Shown in pieces: positions 23,230-35,178 of a stretch of DNA of 64,000 nucleotides (position 1 is its first letter; the number at the start of each line of letters is the position of its first letter). The position numbers and the translations under genes are program-made. This DNA is from Lichina pygmaea (lineage: Eukaryota > Ascomycota > Lichinomycetes > Lichinales > Lichinaceae), in NCBI GenBank assembly GCA_963422465.1, contig OY730172.1, positions 4,588,001 through 4,652,000 on the forward strand. The letters run 5' to 3'. The notes beneath the pieces are model-generated. The model saw only the letters and a list, made by a program, of their open reading frames with translations, ran no database searches and had not been told where the DNA came from.

Positions 23230-23735
23230 TACAAGCTGCGCCTCTTCCAAACATGTCTTCTCGCAGCAACTAATCACGTCCTCTTGGCCTGGCGGCATTC
23301 CTGCACGAGCGCAGGGTCCCTGGCTCCGAGTCGTCAGCCTGCATCTGCGGGTGGCAGTGGGAGACAGCAAAGCATATGATCTTTGACTGGCCCCGCTTTG
23401 CAAGGGAGCGACAGGTGCTGCGAAGCGCGGCGGCCACAACAGATTTTCGGGGGTTCAGTACTAACCCCCGGGCAGCCGCCGCCCTGACATTGTGGTTCCT
23501 GCGACTCGAAGTCCTTCCCCAGTTCTCCTGGGCCCTAGACCAGCTCTAGCCTGGTGGCCATCTGCCACCTCTCTTGTTCTACAGTACCTCGGCAGGAAGG
23601 CGTCCGTGCAGGGGCCGCGGGGAGGGTTTTCGCCCTAGGGCCAGATGCTAGTCGCCCGACCCAGAGGTCTCCCCACCAGTTCTACAGCATACTCTAGCCC
23701 AGCCATCTTCATAACGGAGTAAGGATTCAAGACAG
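23230..23735 (+). mobile_element. LINE (non-LTR retrotransposon) 3' relic
   Basis: A plus-strand frame ending at the stop near 23550 encodes the C-terminus of a LINE ORF2. It contains LAAFLHERRVPGS, then the terminal zinc-knuckle-like CICGWQWETAKHMIFDWP, then FSWALDQL. The same region of the copy at 51193-52486 reads ACSCGAQWETAKHVVVDCP, so both belong to one family. Here the last Cys of the knuckle is Trp. Downstream, an AGCATA...GGATTCAA stretch near 23690-23735 resembles the other copies' 3' end, but no CAAT tail remains. The 5' boundary is unclear. Confidence 0.7.
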
Positions 23736-24007
23736 TACGATCACCTTCTCTGTGTCCTCACTCGTCTGTCTTGCGGGCTTATGATCATAGACTTTACAAA
23801 GCCCATGTGATAAGTCGGCGATACTGCGGCGACCCTGATCCACACTTGTCCATCGACGATGAAGATCGAGGTGCCATTAATTGCCTAGCGTAGCAACGAC
23901 AACACCGCACGTGAGGCACGAGCGTGGTATTGCAGACAAGCAAGCCCATCTAAAAAGAAATGCCATTTGAGCGCTGGAGTTCCAGAGCAATGCCCAGAGG
24001 TCACTTC

Positions 24008-24631
24008 TCAAAAGATGGGGACTGGACGGAAGTTCATGGGCACTCTGGGGCCCCCCAAGCCTCCTCGTCCAGGCTGGAAGAATGACGGCGGCGGCCACAG
24101 CCGGCGGAGCAGATTCTCGATGCTGAAGCTACTGGGCCGGTTCTGATCGGGCGGCGGCTGACCAGGTAGCCTCTCGCGTGGCGACCTTGGCCTCGACTGA
24201 CCCGGATCCGGCCCAGGTATCTGCTCCGTCTCGGATTGAGCGTCTGGGGAAGGATCCCGAGCCGGTGGAAGACTTCTGAGATTGAAGAGTGGATACTCCT
24301 TGCCTTCGCATTGGTGGTTCGCCTGCCGCATGTGAATGTTGCAGTCATCCAAGCACACTCGTCGTATCATTGCAATCTGTTCTAGGGTGTTTGGCGGCTG
24401 CAACAAGCCCGCCATGAGCTTGCATGATCGTCACGGCACGATTCTAGGAGCTCCCGAAGACGGTTGCTGCCCACTCACATGCACCATTTGAGCGAGACAA
24501 GTCCGCATGCACCAGTCACACCACCTCTGGAGTCTCTCGAAATCGTCTGATCCGCCGTCTCCAGAATCTTTGCGTGAGTAGGCAGACGGTAAAATCCACA
24601 GAGCGATGATACACAGTGATTCCACCCGCAT
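24008..24631 (-). CDS. Candidate small secreted cysteine-containing protein
   Basis: I do not recognise this family. Exons 24631-24479 and 24418-24008 join in phase 0 using a gtgagt donor and a catgcaag acceptor to give 187 residues. The first 19 residues form a plausible signal peptide (CIIALWILPSAYS core, cleavage before RKD). The next ~75 residues hold six cysteines in paired patterns (WCDWCMRTC, VCLDDC and one more). The C-terminal half is Pro/Arg/Gln-rich, probably disordered, and ends in a Gly/Pro-rich tail. It sits alone in a gene-poor island between a LINE relic and a transposase fragment. That setting and build fit an effector-like protein, by inference only. Expression evidence would be needed to confirm the gene. 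Confidence 0.45.
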
Positions 24632-26682
24632 CGAGTATCAGTTGGGTGACGAGGACGATCTGGAGGAGGATTCTCTTTGGCTTATCTCGAGAAAGACGCA
24701 GTCTTGCAGCAGTCGAGCTCTGGAGATTCCGGAGCCCAGTACGCAATATGTAGGCAAGACTGGCGGCTGCGAAGGCAAGTGCGCTCCCGCATGTGATTCA
24801 TGCAGCCAGACGTATCCGATCGTGGTCTCCTGATCCGCCATCGGAAGCGAAGAACGGATCAACATCTCTTCATCGACTCTCGGAGAAATGCTAAACTGCG
24901 GACTCCTTGCAGACGTGGAGTCGGCTCGGCTCGCGTGGTGTGCCTGCATTGCGCAGTGCTGTACTTCCGTACGTAAGTACGTTACGTACTTCGTACGTAC
25001 GAAGCCACGCGCACAACTCGACATGCAATCGGCCATCTGGCATGCTACCAACTCAGCTTCGAAGAGAACTTGCTCTCGAGGAAGATCACCAGACCAAGGC
25101 CGGACAGGTTACCGTACGGCATCGTGGCCATTTCAGGCGAAAGCCGTATCAGAGCTGCAAGCTTTAACGAGACTCAACCGAACACGAATAGGGAGGAGTA
25201 AGATCTCGAGCTCGATCATCGTTGGCCAGTTTTCGACAGCTTCAACAGTGATGTCAGGCACTGTACATACGTAGGTCCAATAACTTTCGTGGATGTTGAC
25301 CTGCCCAAGTCAGTAGAAGACAGTTTTCGATAAGGAGAGGGGTGGGGTGGAGTAGTCCTTCAGCCAACGCCGTCTTACCCTACATGATGGCACCACGACC
25401 AGCAGGGCAACATGTTGCCTCACGTGCGGTCACCACCGAGACGATAACAGCGCTAACACCGGCCTCTCGCCGAGATGTTAAATCTCCTTCCGCGTTGATG
25501 TAGCCGTAGTCGCACCTAACCCAGTTACGATAGATGTACGGAGAATGTGTGGACCCGTACGCCCGTACAGTACATACGTACGAAGTATGTCCTCCGTGCG
25601 TAACGGGACATACGCACGGTATGACAACTGCAGCTGTCTGATTGGGCTTCTTGTCCGGTCGATGTTGCCGAGTATGGTTGGTCTCGGATCATGCAGCCAC
25701 GAGGCCCTGCGAGCCCCTCTCGTATAGCCGGCTCGTCAAGTTCTGGATCGTAGGGTTGGGCTGATATGCCACAACACCGTAACCAAAGCTGGCATGACAA
25801 TTCCCATTCTGAGCTGAGAACCCATTCCAGATAGAAGCATGATGTGCTGTCTGTTTATCAGGGCCCTGAAGGCTCCTGTACAACCGCACCACTGTGGACA
25901 AATGTGATACTGAGCTCGTGATCCAAAAGGAGAAAGTGAACAGCACCAGCACCATGCCAATGACATCTGTTCAATATTTTATGCATTTCAGGTGAACAAG
26001 TGCAAGAGATTCCTTCAGACAACGTATACGTATGTATTCTTGTTGTCAACTTTTCATACTGTTGTGAATGATGATTCAAGTACGTATCGTACTGTAGGTA
26101 GGATAGGAATGACTTTCCATACGACATGACCCTTTCATCACCAGGACAGCCGCCGCGACCCTACGTCACGTGGTACAGTACGTACTTCGTACTGTATGAT
26201 ACCACAGAAGAATTCAAGGCCGGCGAGCAGAAGTAACAGAAAAATCTTTGATAACAGTAACCGATACCTCGTTAGATCTTTCCAAGAAGCTTAGATGGAG
26301 CTAGTTCGAACTCTTCTTTTAGTGGCACGTTTACGTAGTGGAGGCGAAGGTACTTCCGTATACTAGTACTTCCGTACTTCCGTACGGAGTACTCCGTACA
26401 GTACCCCTGCCATAGGGTACCCTACCAGTACTCCGTACTCCGTACAGTATTTTGTATCTGCGCCCCCCCCCTCTTCAGTACTAATTACGAGTACGGAGGC
26501 CGGCGCCAAAAGTATTCGGAAAGATTTCTATGTGAGTGACAAAGATCGTGAGACTATCCCACAACCCCCCTCCCAGTCGTTATCATGATTCTTGTTGTTG
26601 TCCACCACTACGTTACGTACCCCACCACCCCTATGGTTTGAGGTCTTGAAGTCTGAAGTTCTCAAGCATCTTCTCATAAAGC
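24632..26682. other. Gene-poor region rich in TACG palindromes
   Basis: No supported gene in 2 kb. Dense TACG-type palindromic runs occur near 24966-25002, 25550-25620, 26085-26100, 26170-26200 and 26348-26460, the last including the perfect palindrome GTACGGAGTACTCCGTAC at 26382-26399. A C-run lies at about 26463-26472. Small frames here are interrupted and lack domains. Confidence 0.55.
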
Positions 26683-26960
26683 TCAGTCTTCTTCCCACTG
26701 TAAGCTGTCACTATTCTCATCATTGTTGTCCTCATCACTGTTGCTGTTCTTGTCCACAGGGTTTGTGACTGGATGGTAGCCACACATGTATATAACTTGA
26801 CAGATTTGATAGATGGTGCTGAAAAAGAGGTCTGTTAGATCACTGATATCCTTTACAGGTACACCTTCTTCAAGAAGAGCAAGCACACATACCTCACTTC
26901 TGTGCAATGCTGATGCTTTTGTTGGTTGTGGTTTATCAGTTGTTGCGCGCAGCCGTACGG
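26683..26960 (-). mobile_element. DNA-transposase N-terminal helix-turn-helix fragment
   Basis: A minus-strand frame reads KASALHRSEVCVLALLEEGVPVKDISDLTDLFFSTIYQI in pieces. This matches the R-x-x-V-x-x-L...I-S...S-T-I-Y-x-I pattern of the N-terminal HTH in Tc1/mariner-pogo type transposases. It then continues into an Asp/Asn/Glu-rich stretch and stops. No DDE catalytic region or inverted repeats were seen, so it is a relic or a small derived gene. Local base composition is more AT-rich than neighbouring genes. Confidence 0.4.
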
Positions 26961-27447
26961 AGTGGGCTAGAGTGGAACTGAGCCAAAAGACTACTATGTC
27001 TGGGCTTGGTGCCCGACATCTCCGTACTAGCGATAGATAAGTGCGGCTGCACCCGCCTGCTTAGTCAGAGGCAATTATGACTAAGCGCACGGTCGGGCAA
27101 CTAGCTCCTGACATCAGTGGTGCGGGGTCGGGTGAAGTGGTTTTGGTGGTGGAGTATAGTCTCATCACTTTTTGGTGGCATTCCGAATACTTCTGTCGCC
27201 AGCTCCCGTACTTGTAGATGCAGAGCGTGCGCGCTTGTCCGGAGCGTACGTTACGTACGTATGTACGGAGGTACCTTCGTACTTACTGATAGGTTCCGTC
27301 TTGAATCTCAGGCTGGCTACGGAGGACTGTACATGCGTACTCGCCGTACTAGCTACAATACCCACGCACGTGCCATGCCCGATATCTGCTCGACCTCAAC
27401 GTTGAAACCACACATATCACTGTTTGTTTCCAAGGAAGCTACCCGTC

Positions 27448-30400
27448 ATGACTGCCTCAGAAGCAACCGACGACAGACCCAGGAAGCGACCCAAAGTGGA
27501 GACAACGGTGAATTCTACGCATCAGCCAGAAACGATACGCTCTTCAAAGCAATTGCAGGCATTAGTCCGATTCCAGCAGGATGCAGCTTCGTTGAGGAAA
27601 AGTCTGTTGAAAGCTCAATGTCAGCGTCGCAAATGGGGCTGATCAATACTGATTGACAGTTTGCAGGTCTCATGTCCTTCAAACACTTCCTTGTCTCCTT
27701 CACCAAAACTGGCAGGAACCTCGGCCACGGACATGCCAAACAGCTGTCGATCTTACACGAATACCTCAAGGCGCACAACCTCGCCACCGAGGTCAGCCAA
27801 GATGAGCTGTTTTTGCCGGACATCATGCAGACGTGGAATTTTGCAGCAGAGTCGAATGACGACCATCTATTGGCGCTCGTGCCCACCGTTCTCACTCTTC
27901 TCCTGAAGATCATATCCTCAAATATTCAGCTCCGGGATTCTGGTCTGCAGCTTTGCAAAACATTGCTTTTGATCCCGCATCTGAGAATTCTAGCCAGGGG
28001 AATGTCCGCAATCCCGAGCAAGCCAGGTATCATTTGTGCCTGCCTACAGCTCCTGCTCGAGGTCGTATCCTTTGATGGTGGCGTGCTCGCAAAGCGGGTC
28101 TACGCGGAACGGGAACTCTCCTTTCGGAGTCTGGTCAGAAACCTTGCACTGCGCGATGCTTTTATCAAGGACTCAATCGAAGACGTTCAGATCTCGGTTA
28201 GAGGCTGCGCTATTCGGTTTCTGTTTGCGAACATGGTCTTGCAACGTGCCATGAACAAGGCAGATCTCTTGGGCCACCGCAGCATCACTTCTGCATGGAT
28301 GAAGGATATCAAAGACGACCCGTCCGAGGAAGTCATGCAAAGCTTGGAGATAATACACAAGCACGTTGTTCGCGATGATGCCCTTCAAAGGAGAGCCAAG
28401 ACAAGCCTCTTCACGGAGTGGGTACTTGGACGCCTTGCGACGCTTTACGGCTACATCCCGACTGATCTCGCGGGTCAAGCGGCCAGCCTCGTACGCGAGA
28501 GAGTGCATCGTTTACTTCTCCTCGTATGCACCGAGTCGAAAGCTGGGGTCCTGTTTCCCCAGAATAGCGTGCGGGCAGATGCCGCCCAGGACATTTCATC
28601 CGAATTGAATCTGCGTTCCGACAGAGCTGATGAGATTGACGTCGGTGATACCACGTCTAGGGCTGGGCATGGACGATCTGGCCCTGTACGCAATCTTCGC
28701 CTCGCCGCCTTTGCTTTGCATCTTCGCCCTCATTCAGACTCGCTTCAGCGCGATCTTCTTTTGAACATCTTCCGAGCCGCTCCAGAGCTGTTGCCAGACT
28801 ACTTTTCCCAGAAGCGAACTTTCTCATTTGACCCGAAAATAACTGCCACATGGATAGGTTATTGTGCCTTCATTCATGCGGTCATCCAAATGCCTATCGC
28901 GGAAACGTATCACCGCAGTCGGAGTACCCTGTCACAGCCGTCGGCTACAAGCATTGTCATCGAGAGCATTCTGCCGCAGCCCCTGACGCAGAGGGTGCTG
29001 GCCAGGTGTCTACATCAAAGCTCACCGCTCATCTCCTTGTTCGTGGTGCGGCTCCTGGTAGCAGCGTTCAAGAAGTTGGCTGCAGCCTTGCGAGTCATTG
29101 GCTCTGACTCTGACGTACCGTTCTACTCGAGGGAACGCATGTCGTCAGGGCTTGTCAACGAGTTCTGCCGTCGCTGTCCCAAGATGAAGGATGTCATTAC
29201 GTTGTTTCGCAGCACAGCGGAGGCCCAGGACTTGCAGCGCGAGGCTATCACCAGGCTTCTGACAATGTACTACGACGTCACCCCTCAAGTCGCCTTTGAC
29301 GAGCTCTTCGACATATCTGTGTCCCTGTCTCAAGTCATCAACGGGCTAGCCTCGAAAGCGGCAGAAAGTCAAGCTCCAGCTTTTCAGTCCCTAGAACTTG
29401 AACATCTTTTGCGTGTCGCGGCGGGTACTCCTAACATGCGCTGGACACACAAAGCCGGTCAGTCACAGTCAACCAGAAGGAATGGAACTCTGCTGACCGT
29501 CTCTAGAGCATCTCGAGTTGTCGCCGTTCGCCACGCTGCTCAAGCTCTATGTGGAGTCAGATAATTCACCGCTAAGGCAGCGGGTTCGTGCGCTGCTCGA
29601 AGGTGTAAGCGCCGAGACGCAGCTTTTGCAGGCCGAAACGACCGTACCGGCCGTTGATGCTCTGCTCGCGAGCTTACAAGAAGCCCATCAGTCCGGATCG
29701 GCTGCTGGGTCGTATGGTTTCCTTGACAATGCCATCAGCCGTTTCATACGCCGACCGGTATACTATGAGGATTTCCTCCACTCCCTCCCAGACCCCAAGG
29801 CTGCAGGCCAAACACGCCCCGATTCCGGCCCGGTCAGTCGGATCTTGGTCGCTCTGGCCGAGCAGTGGCCACACCTCTGTCGGCTCGATACCCTGAACCC
29901 ATCTCAAAAGCTGGCCGCCGCGAAAACCATGGCCAAATTTCTGGGATACTGCAGATCTATCGGCGAAGATGCCGCGTCGTTGGCATGCCTTCGTGGCCTG
30001 CTCGTGCGCGGAGCTCAGGATGCAGCTTGTGAGGCCGTCTTCAAGACCGCGCTGGAAGATGTCGAGCTGCCACCATCTACGCATTCCATTGCGGAGGCCA
30101 TCCTTGATCTCCCAGAAAGAGGAGTTGATACAGCGCTCGTTCACTCATCGCCACAGGCAGAAGCTGGTCCAGACCCTTTCGATGAAGAAACCCCTGCTCC
30201 TATCCCGGGCACCAAATCCTTGTTCAGATGGATGAATAAAGATGTGCAAGAGGCAGCGGAAGATGGAGACCTCGGTGAGCTCGTCATGTGTCTGTGCGCT
30301 GACGAGCTCAGCACCAGAGTCCAAGCTTGGAGCGCTCTGTCAAAGTTCGTCGTCAGATTAGAAGCATCGAGCTACATCGAGAAGGAAATGCTGGCGCTGC

Positions 30401-31066
30401 TGATACAGGAGACCATCCACACTGCCAAGGACGTCATCCATCAGCGACCCTTCCCAACCTTTCTCGGTAGCTTTGCGTCGCGTGCCATTCTCGTCGAGGC
30501 AGACCCTCAACACGTGCTGTACGCAAAGCTGAACAAGTTCCTACACGCGGGGCCGACCTGGGATCTGGAAAGGGTTCCCTTGCTTCGTGCAATCCTACTC
30601 TCGCCGCCGGAGAAGGACGATTCCACCGTGGCCGAGCTCGAGTGGTTCCTCGGATTCGTCTATCAAGGCCTACGAACACCAGAGGTGCCGACTCCCCTTC
30701 GACCTTCAATGCCGCCAACGCTAAACCCCCTCGCATCTACAGGACGTGAACGTGTACCGCCACGGGAGTGTCTTTGAACGCTGCCTCATAAGCTACTCTT
30801 CTCTGCATACCCCGGATCGGCTGAAGAGACGAGTCCTCCAGATCGTCGGCCGCGCCACGGCGGTCGAAGGAGGAAGCACGACGCTGTTGACTCGATTCGG
30901 GCTTTTGAGCTGGGCGCAGGCGCGGCTGGCGCTTGACGATCCCAACACTCCCCTGCTCAGGCGCCTGACGGCTCGACTGTGCGAGACTGGAGATCGGCAG
31001 CGTCTGCTTCTGTGGTCTGGCGAGGACGTTTCTAAACCTCTAGATAGATTTGTCGTTGTCCGATAG
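27448..31066 (+). CDS. URB1: URB1/Npa1, 60S ribosome assembly factor
   Basis: A nucleolar protein of the early pre-60S particle, in a complex with Dbp6, Npa2/Rsa3 and partners, required for 27S rRNA maturation. Exons 27448-27619, 27667-29457, 29507-30684 and 30743-31066 join in phase to 1154 residues. The N-terminal Npa1 domain is recognisable by LQALVRFQQDAASLRK, LFLPDIMQTWNFA and LLLEVVSFDGG. The C-terminal domain contains YRHGSVFERC and GGSTTLLTRFGLLSW. The rest is alpha-helical repeat sequence. It is shorter than yeast Urb1 but in the range I recall for filamentous fungi. The start is preceded by a basic stretch typical of nucleolar proteins. Confidence 0.88.
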
Positions 31067-31711
31067 AACACATCAGCTGCAAGCGGATGTTGCCTGGTCT
31101 CACGATATCCAACCGTGACCCTGCTTATCTAACCATTACTAGCCTCCGAAGCACCTGCCGACAAGGGATCGTGACTTGTCTGCTACTTTTAAATCAAGCT
31201 CCATGTGTATCTTTCTCGTTCCGAAAGTCTTGGGTCGTAGGAGGCTACAATCACAGCATAACGGCGATGACAGGTATGGAACGCACCAAAGATGCGAATG
31301 CCACTTGGGTCGTTCAGATGGATTGCCTGGCGTACGGTACCGTAGATTGAAGAGAAGGACATCTCCTTTCCGAGAACCGTTGGACTCTGTCGGCCTAGGA
31401 CGTATATTGCGTATGCATTTTGTGATCGCCAGCAGCGTCATCTCGTGACAGCTCGCAAGGCTGAGGAACTGCTACGCATCGGCTGACTTTACGAGCAGTG
31501 GAGCCTCAACTTCTCACGACAGGTGATTGGGTTTCGACTAGGGCGGTTCTCCAGGAATAAGCAAGCCAAACTCGCCATCAACTTTCCTGTAACCTTTCGA
31601 ACTGCTCTTGCTTGACACAGCAGCTGTCGTACTGAAGACAATCTCTGGTGCTTTCATCTGAGGCTGAAGCTGTCGTCGCCCTGGCAGAGGGGACTGTTTC
31701 CACGGAACTGC
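31067..31711. other. Intergenic region between URB1 and the eIF4E-binding candidate
   Basis: Contains the URB1 3' UTR and the promoter of the next gene in tandem. Nothing repetitive or coding was recognised. Confidence 0.5.
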
Positions 31712-34250
31712 ATGGCTCATGAGCGCATCGACATCACTACCGTCGACATCATGAAGGACCGCCGGTACACGATCGAGCAGCTCCTGACGCTATGGAAGTC
31801 GCCCCTCGTTCGCAAACCTCCAGAACTGCCACCGTCGGAGGATTGGATGGGGTACGTCGCTCTGTGGCAGAGCTGTCGGGCTTGTGCTAAGGGCGGACTG
31901 GCAGATCACCGCCCGAAAAGCCGTCAAAGCCTCTGATGACCCGAGCGAAGACGGATGGCCTGCCAGCCTTCCAGGAGCGCATCAACAGCAGTCAGTCGTG
32001 TTTTGAGGGCAAACTTGTCTCCCGCGCGTCTTCCACAGGTGAGAAGGGAGCCAGCGTGTTGATGGCGCGTTTTGGTGGACTGTATCACTGACTGGCCTCG
32101 TTAGTCCCTGGGGATATTGTCCTCGGGCCTCCCAAGATATCGTTTGCGTCCGCGACCTCGATGCGAGACTTTGGCAGGTTCGCACGTTCTGGCGAGCACA
32201 CCAAAGCTAGCGGCTCCGAGGAGGCTACAACGAAGGGAGAGACGATCAGCTTCCGGGAGAAGCTACTCAGAGACCGTGCAAAGGACGGTCGGGATCACGA
32301 GAGGTCGGAACAGGCTGACGGCACCATGGCTGGCGGTCGGGGCCGAGGGAAGGAGAACGCAAACGGATGGGCTGCAGCCCGCCAGAAACGGGGTCCCAGC
32401 CATGGTGACGGGAGAGCCCCATACAAGGCGCACGGGGAGGACTCGGGAGATCAGGACGGAGCCAGCCGGCGCTATGTCGGAGATCGTCAGAATCGCGCGA
32501 ATACCGACCACGCCCCGGACCGTGGTCAAAACCGACACCGAGACGGCGTCCCGGCGCGCAGTGGCCTATCACGAGCGAGGAACGAGCCTACGTGGTTCAG
32601 GACAGACGTGCCGGACGCTGAGCGGCCAGAAGGCAGCGGGGATCATCGACGGAATACGGAGAGGAGGGATCGCAACCACGTCCTAGACCGAGAATGGACA
32701 CGAGGCGGCCGAGTCGAGCGGGAACCCGAATGGATGGATCCAACCGACAGCGAGGACGGACAGAAGGTCCACACCGCAGAGGACTTTCAGCGCTGGAAGG
32801 AGCAGATGAAGGCCGGATCGGCAGCTCAAGAGCGGCCAATTTCAGCGCAGCAGGCAGTGTCCGCAAAGGACTGCCAGAGCGTGGGCGAAGAAGCACTCGT
32901 TCACGCGCAGAAGCTGGAGGCACCGATCGTGATGGATCCAGCGGCCGATAAGTTTTTTGGTCTGTGGACCAATCCGAAACCGAGGGAGGAGGGCCAGACT
33001 AGGACGGCGCCGGTCGCTTCAAAGAAGGAGGCGAGCAAGCCGTCGAGGTTTACCTCTTTCTTCGCCCCTCAGGAACGGCCGAAGGAGCCGAGCGAGCCGG
33101 GTTCAATGGCGACAGCACCTTCCAGCGCCAACACGCAGAGGGCAGCCCAGGAGACTTCCAACGAGGACAAGGAAGGCTTCCAGCGAATATTGCAGATGCT
33201 GGGAGGCGTCAGGATCGGTGCCGCGGTGCCGGAGCCACGGAGCACGCAGCCGACAAGCATGGGGCAAGCGGCCGAAAGAGAGAACCAGCTCCCTCCGTCT
33301 CCCGCGGCTGGAGCACCAACAACTCTACAAGACAGGCGGTTCTCTACAGAGCCAGGTCTCCCGTATCAGCCGCCAAAAGATGCCCATGGCGTTGAAGACT
33401 ACCCGGTGCGAGGGCCGGAGCGCCAGCCCACTCCGCAGAGCCGGAACGATGAGTTTCTCTTCAGTCTCATGCACAATCGACAGGCCAAGGCGGCGGAGAA
33501 CCGGACGCCAGAAGGTGGCTACCCTGTCGACCGCGACAGGGCGGACCCGGACGCCCATCGACCAGCTGCTTCGCTCCCGGACTTCGTTCACGGAGATGGC
33601 ATCTTTGCCGGTCCCCAGACCCTACCGCCTGGCGGAATCGCCGGCCACGTGGGCGGGGCACCAGTGTCTCAGATGGGTCCAGCGACCGGGGCAAGCGGAG
33701 CGCCCCACCCAGGGCTGTTCGACAACGCGATCATGTCTGGCGCTCAGCAGACTCGACCCACCGAAGAGGTGCAGAACCAAAGTCAGGCGGCAGCACGCCC
33801 AGCGTCGTTGCAGAAACCGCCTGGGCTGGAGCAAATGCCCATGGGCTGGCTGGCCGCGGCTGGCGCGCCGAACCAACCGGGCCATATTGCTCCCCCGCCT
33901 GGTCTAGGCCAGGGCAACAGCCACACTCGGGGCGGCGGTCCCTCCCCTCATCCTCCTCATCTCGGCCAGCAGCAACAGCTACCCCAACAGCAGCAGCAGC
34001 AGCCACAACAGCAACAACAGCAACAGCCCCAGCCGCCTCCGCAGCAACAAGCGCCGTTCTTTCCTCCCGGACCACCAGGCTTGCCGCTGCCGGCGGCCTA
34101 TCTCCAACAAAGAGGTCTGGGTCCGATGGGAATGAACCCGGGCGCGAATCCCAACATGCCGCCACCGGGATTCTTCAACATAAACATGCCCATGTCGATG
34201 CATGGGCCAGGGCCGGGCGGTATGCCGCATGCACCGCCGCCGCTGCCGCT

Positions 34251-34281
<31 letters not shown>

Positions 34282-34944
34282 GGAGCCCCGCCTGGGTATC
34301 CGGCTTTCATGTTTCCCATGGGTCCACAGGGTCCTCTTCCTCCGCCGGGGAGCCATCCCGGTGGAGCTGGTGGCGTTGCAGGGCCCGGCCATCCTCCTCA
34401 TCCTCAGCAAGCGCAAGCACAGCCGCCTCATCCTCACCACGGCGGCCTCCCGCCTCCGCCTGGCACGATGGGCAACCTAGGTCCCGGTTCGGGTCCGCAC
34501 GGCATGGGACCCGCAGGGCCGGTCGGGAACCCGTCGGGGGGACCCCTACCGCCGCTCCCACCGTCCCTTCCTCCGTCGTTTCCCTCTCAACACCAACAGC
34601 AGCAACAGCAGCAACATCGGCCGCAGCAGTCGCAGCTGCAGCCGCAAGGTCAACCGCCCGGGCGTTTCTCCTTCATGCCGGACGGCGGCGCAACGCCCGG
34701 CCTCGGCGCAGGCGCACTGGGAGTCGGTATGAACCACGGCCTGCCTAGCATGCCAGGTCTCCCGGGCCAAGCACCACCGCACGGTTATCCTACTGCCATC
34801 GGCGGTATCGGGACCACCGGGGCTCTTGGCGGCAGTGGTGGTGTCGGTGGCAGTGGTGTCGGTGGCGGTACTAGTATCCCTCACTCTCACTCGCACTCTC
34901 TCCCGCCACCGCAAGGTCAGACCCAGGTCAATCGGCGTGGCTAA
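31712..34944 (+). CDS. Putative eIF4E-binding, disordered mRNA regulator (4E-T/EAP1-like)
   Basis: Exons 31712-31851, 31905-32038 and 32105-34944 join in phase to 1037 residues. Near residue 16, RYTIEQLLTLWKSPLV contains a canonical eIF4E-binding motif, Y-x4-L-L, followed by PPSEDWMGSPPE. A second conserved block, IVLGPPKISFASATSMRDFG, follows at about residue 95. The remainder is low complexity: Arg/Asp/Gly-rich, then a middle segment with FQRILQMLGGVRIG and NDEFLFSLMHNRQAK. The C-terminal third is Pro/Gly/Gln-rich with a polyGln tract near 33970-34025 and a polyPro run near 34230-34280. This build matches fungal proteins related to the eIF4E-transporter or EAP1, which repress or decay mRNA in cytoplasmic granules. 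Function is inferred from the motif and architecture. Confidence 0.8.
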
Positions 34945-35020
34945 GCACGTGACGAGGCAGGCAGGCGGGGGATAGATCTACGAGTATCTACCATTGACCC
35001 TCCCACGCCTCCTTCTGTCC

Positions 35021-35178
35021 CCGTCACTCCACCCTACCACGACCGTCACTCCACCCTACCACGACCGTCACTCCACCCTACCACGACCGTCACTCCACCC
35101 TACCACGACCGTCACTCCACCCTACCACGACCGTCACTCCACCCTACCACGACCGTCACTCCACCCTACCACGACCGT
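35021..35178. repeat. 22-bp tandem repeat, seven near-identical copies
   Basis: Seven head-to-tail copies of a 22-bp unit beginning CCGTCACTCC and ending CTACCACGA, with almost no divergence, lie about 80 bp past the stop codon of the upstream gene. They probably fall in its 3' UTR. The near identity suggests recent expansion. Confidence 0.9.
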
